Source: Desulfovibrio sp. OttesenSCG-928-G15 (GTDB lineage Bacteria; Desulfobacterota; Desulfovibrionia; Desulfovibrionales; Desulfovibrionaceae). From it: 6,752 nt of DNA. A program made the translations under genes and the position numbers. The stretch spans positions 1 to 6,752 of the forward strand of contig JAJDIC010000101.1 of assembly GCA_030266525.1 (NCBI GenBank), written 5' to 3'. Below are positions 4,024-6,752 of this stretch, piece after piece. The notes under the pieces were generated by a model. It saw nothing but the letters and a program-made list of their open reading frames with translations, did not search any database and was not told where the DNA came from. Every line of letters starts with the position of its first letter. Positions within the stretch are counted from its first letter, which is position 1.

Positions 4024-6752
4024 ATGCGTACTTTTTTTCTTTCTTGTGTATTGCTGCTACTTCTTGCCATTCCGGCTCATGCCAAACTGCTTTCGGCTGA
4101 TCAGGTTCGCGAGCCGCAGTCGTTACTGCCCTATTGCACATGGCTGCCGGACCCGGAAATGCGCCACTCCATTGCCTCGGTTACGTCCGGCGCATCGCCC
4201 GAGCGCTTTGCCCCCCTGCGCGGCGGCCTGTCTCTCAGGGGATCCGGCCCGGTGTGGGTACGGCTTGTTCTGGTAAAATCCGCCACCACTGAAATGCCTC
4301 TGGTCATTAATCTCGGAGATTTGCCTCCGGGCAAAACCACGGTATATTTTGCCCAGTCTTCCGGGCAGCTGGGTGAAACGCCCGGTGAAAACTGGCGCTC
4401 GGTGGACGTTTCTTCGCATGAAAACATTCCGCTGCCGGAGCCGGGGCTTTTGCCGGAAAGCGTGTATATTCACATGGAAGAAATGCCCGGCCTGTGGTTC
4501 ACCCCCATGGTCAGCGCACAAAACGCCGCGCCGTCGGGCATGCGCTTTTCGGCTATTATCCTGCCGGTTGTGCTTGTTCTCGCTCTTGGCCTGTGTCTGC
4601 TCAAAGGGATAAAGGAACAGGTGCAATGGGCGCTGTGGGCTGCCCTGTATTTGTTGTTTGCGCTTGTTTCCGCAGTATTCACGGTGCCGGGAGCGCATTA
4701 TGCCTTCGGCTTCCTTAGCCTGCCGGTTTTGCTGGCACCGGGCCTGGCGCTGATACTCCTGCCCCATGTGGGGCGGTGCATGTTCCGAACCCCCGGCGAA
4801 TCGCTGGTGCAAGATACCATTTTGTACTTCTGTTCCTTCCTGGGGATGGTGGTGGCGCTGGCCCCCCTGTTCCCGGGGATGGGCTGGCTGACGCGGCTTT
4901 TCCCGCTGTGGCCCATTGTTCTCTTGCCCCTGTTGCCCTTGTGCCTCGGGGCTATTGTCATGAAACGGCCCGGCGCGTTTGCCTATACCGGGGCCTGTCT
5001 TTTTCCGGTGCTCGGGGCTGTTGCCTCGCTTGCGGTTATGCGCTCTCCTTCCCCGCATCCCTTTGCCGCCGAAGGTGGCCTTTGGGGCGTTGCCCTTGGC
5101 GGGCTGGGGCTGGTGCTGGCGCGGGTTCCCAAATACATCCCGGCTGTGCATGAAGTGGATGACGAATTTATGGAACCGGAACTGGCGGGACTCAGCCTTG
5201 CCGAAAGCGCGGTGGGTTCGGCAAGGGCCAAGGCCGCGGACAGCGGGCTTGAGCTGGATGAGACAGAAGCCTTCCGCAAGCACAGCCAATATGAAGATTT
5301 ACCCCCCTTGCAGGTACAAACCTTGTCTGGCGCGCACCAGGCTTCTTCCGAACTTTCCTTTGGCGGTTTTGACGGCATTCGTCCGACCGGGGCGGAAGAC
5401 GGCCCCGTACTTTCGGGCGGCACGGGCATGATGGAGCAGGCTTCCGAGGCGGGCCACGCCCCGGCTGGCTTACCCCACGATGCCATGGCGCCGGAGTATG
5501 CGAAGGACGGCGTAGCGTATGTGCCGGGTGACGTGCCGGGTGATGTTTCCGGTGACCTGCCGGATGACGTATTTGGCGCTGCGCATGACGATGCCCGGGC
5601 AGAGCGGTCTGAATCTGCCGATGTCGCCTGGGGTTCGGGCAGCCACGCCACGCCTGCAGAGCGTGATGCGCGCGGCGGCTATGATGAGCCGCAAGAACAG
5701 GAGCACGATGCGCTGCAAAAGCATGAAGCCCTTGCTCCGGCGGCAGCTGCCTCAGCCGCGTTTGGTCGTGTTGAAAGTGTGTCTGACGGTATGGACGAGG
5801 AGCATCACGAGCTTGCAGCCACAGACATGCAGCCTGTAGCGCAACCCGCTACGCAGCACGAGCAGTCGTATCCGCAAGCTGACGCGGCAACGCAGGGCCG
5901 TGGTGAAGGCTTTACCGCCGCCGCAACGTACACTCTTTCCGGTCAGGCCGACCAGGCGTACTACGGCGGTGAAACTGCCCGACCGTCCGATACGGATGAC
6001 CAGCTTCTTTCTTTGGTGGAAGAGGACACGCCTTCGTTCAGCCTTCCGCCGCAAGCGCCTTCTCTTGGGGCCGACATTCTTGGCGATGACGACGAGCGTA
6101 TGGCTGCCCGTACTGCCTTTCCTACCCAGACCGGCTTTGTTTTCAACTTGCATGCCCTGGTCAGGGGAGTGCATGATATTGTTGCCCCGCTTGCCAAGAA
6201 CAAAGGCATAATATTCTCCTGGTTTATTTCCCCTTCGCTGCCTCCCCTGCTGGAGGGCGATGCGCCAAGGCTTCGCGGCGCGTTGACGCTTTTGTTGCAA
6301 AACGCGGTTCAGGCCACGCGGCGTGGGTCTGTGCAGCTTGCAGTACGCAAAAATCCAGGTGCCACTGAACGGGGCGACCTGCTTTTTGCTGTATCGGACA
6401 GCGGTTCGGTTCAACGCACAGACGCCGGCTTTTTCCACGCCTGGGAAATGGCTGCCCGTACCGGCGGAGTTTTCAACGTGGAATACTCGCCGAACAGCGG
6501 CACCCAGATTACATTCACCGTGCGCTTTGGGCTGCCTTCGCGTCAGGAAGCAATGGCTGCCGGGCTTGGTTCCCCTGCTGTCGGCCCGGCGGGTGCGCCC
6601 ACATTTCTGTCTTCGCAGGAGCGTGACGCCGAAGCTCTGGCTCGCAGCGCCATGCACGAAGCGCAGCGCACGGATGCTCAGGCCGCGCAGGCCGCAGCTT
6701 CTGCCTTTGCGTATCCGGCAGAAGACCCGCGCCTTGCCGCCATGACGCCGGA
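4024..6752 (+). CDS. 7TMR-DISM-type membrane sensor with a degenerate histidine-kinase-like ATPase domain, C-terminus beyond window
   Basis: The frame stays open for 909 codons to the right edge. Residues 1-20 are a signal peptide (LLLLLAIPAHA, likely cleaved before K21). Residues about 21-172 form a periplasmic domain; its WVRLVLVKSATTEMPLVINL segment resembles the 7TMR-DISM extracellular domain family 2. Seven hydrophobic segments follow at about 175-193, 202-221, 228-248, 265-283, 292-313, 319-340 and 350-367. Residues about 370-700 are low complexity (Ala, Asp, Glu, Gln, Gly, His), probably disordered, and include four degenerate PGDV-like units (500-515). Residues about 707-836 resemble a histidine-kinase ATPase: FNLHALV, GDAPRLRGALTLLLQNAVQAT with N-box N760, D792-S-G794, and a closing SGTQITFTV. 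No H-box or dimerisation helices precede it, and the ATP lid is nearly absent. An Ala-rich tail runs off the edge. The start has a weak GGCGGCGGA upstream, but the signal peptide supports it. Confidence 0.85.
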   Translation, partial: MRTFFLSCVLLLLLAIPAHAKLLSADQVREPQSLLPYCTWLPDPEMRHSIASVTSGASPERFAPLRGGLSLRGSGPVWVRLVLVKSATTEMPLVINLGDLPPGKTTVYFAQSSGQLGETPGENWRSVDVSSHENIPLPEPGLLPESVYIHMEEMPGLWFTPMVSAQNAAPSGMRFSAIILPVVLVLALGLCLLKGIKEQVQWALWAALYLLFALVSAVFTVPGAHYAFGFLSLPVLLAPGLALILLPHVGRCMFRTPGESLVQDTILYFCSFLGMVVALAPLFPGMGWLTRLFPLWPIVLLPLLPLCLGAIVMKRPGAFAYTGACLFPVLGAVASLAVMRSPSPHPFAAEGGLWGVALGGLGLVLARVPKYIPAVHEVDDEFMEPELAGLSLAESAVGSARAKAADSGLELDETEAFRKHSQYEDLPPLQVQTLSGAHQASSELSFGGFDGIRPTGAEDGPVLSGGTGMMEQASEAGHAPAGLPHDAMAPEYAKDGVAYVPGDVPGDVSGDLPDDVFGAAHDDARAERSESADVAWGSGSHATPAERDARGGYDEPQEQEHDALQKHEALAPAAAASAAFGRVESVSDGMDEEHHELAATDMQPVAQPATQHEQSYPQADAATQGRGEGFTAAATYTLSGQADQAYYGGETARPSDTDDQLLSLVEEDTPSFSLPPQAPSLGADILGDDDERMAARTAFPTQTGFVFNLHALVRGVHDIVAPLAKNKGIIFSWFISPSLPPLLEGDAPRLRGALTLLLQNAVQATRRGSVQLAVRKNPGATERGDLLFAVSDSGSVQRTDAGFFHAWEMAARTGGVFNVEYSPNSGTQITFTVRFGLPSRQEAMAAGLGSPAVGPAGAPTFLSSQERDAEALARSAMHEAQRTDAQAAQAAASAFAYPAEDPRLAAMTP
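5521..5568 (+). repeat. Four degenerate 12-bp tandem repeats in the sensor-gene linker
   Basis: Units beginning at 5521, 5533, 5545 and 5557 follow the pattern GTGCCGGGTGAC, with the first two differing by one base and the later two more diverged. They encode VPGD-VPGD-VSGD-LPDD inside the disordered linker. The period is a multiple of three, so copy changes would keep the frame. Confidence 0.7.

Noticed and set aside
4123..5289. 388-residue open frame on the minus strand within the sensor gene
   Set aside because: It lies antisense to the signal-peptide and 7TM coding region. Its composition (Arg, Gln, Gly, His rich) is what reverse-reading of hydrophobic GC-rich codons gives.
5803..5826. 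HHEL at residues 594-597 of the sensor as a possible H-box phospho-histidine
   Set aside because: It is not followed by the usual R-[TN]-P, sits in low-complexity sequence without helical-pair character, and is about 165 residues from the N box, farther than the usual 100-120.
5752..6657. 301-residue minus-strand open frame over the linker and ATPase region
   Set aside because: It is antisense to a recognisable ATPase domain, is Arg-rich, and has no domain signature.

Overview
The window reads as ordinary chromosomal DNA of a moderately GC-rich Gram-negative bacterium. A sulfate-reducing, Desulfovibrio-type deltaproteobacterium fits best. That placement rests on protein style (a CheV, an archaeal-type PfkB nucleoside/sugar kinase next to CutA, a 7TMR-DISM sensor) and on codon use; it is inference, because no database search was possible.

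Layout. Positions 1-896 (minus strand) hold most of a CheV-type chemotaxis coupling protein, a CheW domain fused to a response-regulator receiver, cut off by the left edge. The 239-bp gap 897-1135 contains a good sigma70-like promoter for cheV, a perfect 17-bp palindrome overlapping its -35 box, and an approximately 165-nt leader with a hairpin beside the ribosome binding site. Positions 1136-1789 (minus) encode endonuclease III (nth), with its catalytic Lys/Asp and iron-sulfur cysteines intact. A short divergent intergenic region (1790-1884) separates it from a plus-strand pair: cutA (1885-2202) and, two bases later, a PfkB-family kinase (2205-3149) that starts at TTG behind a strong AAGGAG. 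A GC-rich hairpin with a T-run probably ends this operon. Then come a membrane-anchored three-TPR protein (3299-3943) and, after 80 bp, a very long open frame (4024 to the right edge, no stop) encoding a signal-peptide, periplasmic-domain, seven-TM sensor of the 7TMR-DISM type.

The most unusual object is this last protein. The 7TM part is followed by about 330 residues of low-complexity, Ala/Asp/Glu/Gln/Gly-rich sequence and then a histidine-kinase-like ATPase domain. That domain keeps the N box and first G box but lacks a recognisable phospho-acceptor (H-box) helix and almost all of the ATP lid. It looks like a degenerate or repurposed sensor kinase.

Functionally the window is a mosaic: chemotaxis signalling (cheV), base-excision repair (nth), a small trimeric CutA protein with a nucleoside/sugar kinase, and a membrane TPR protein beside an atypical membrane sensor. 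No tRNA, rRNA, CRISPR array, insertion sequence or phage gene was recognised, and no gene-free stretch exceeds 300 bases.
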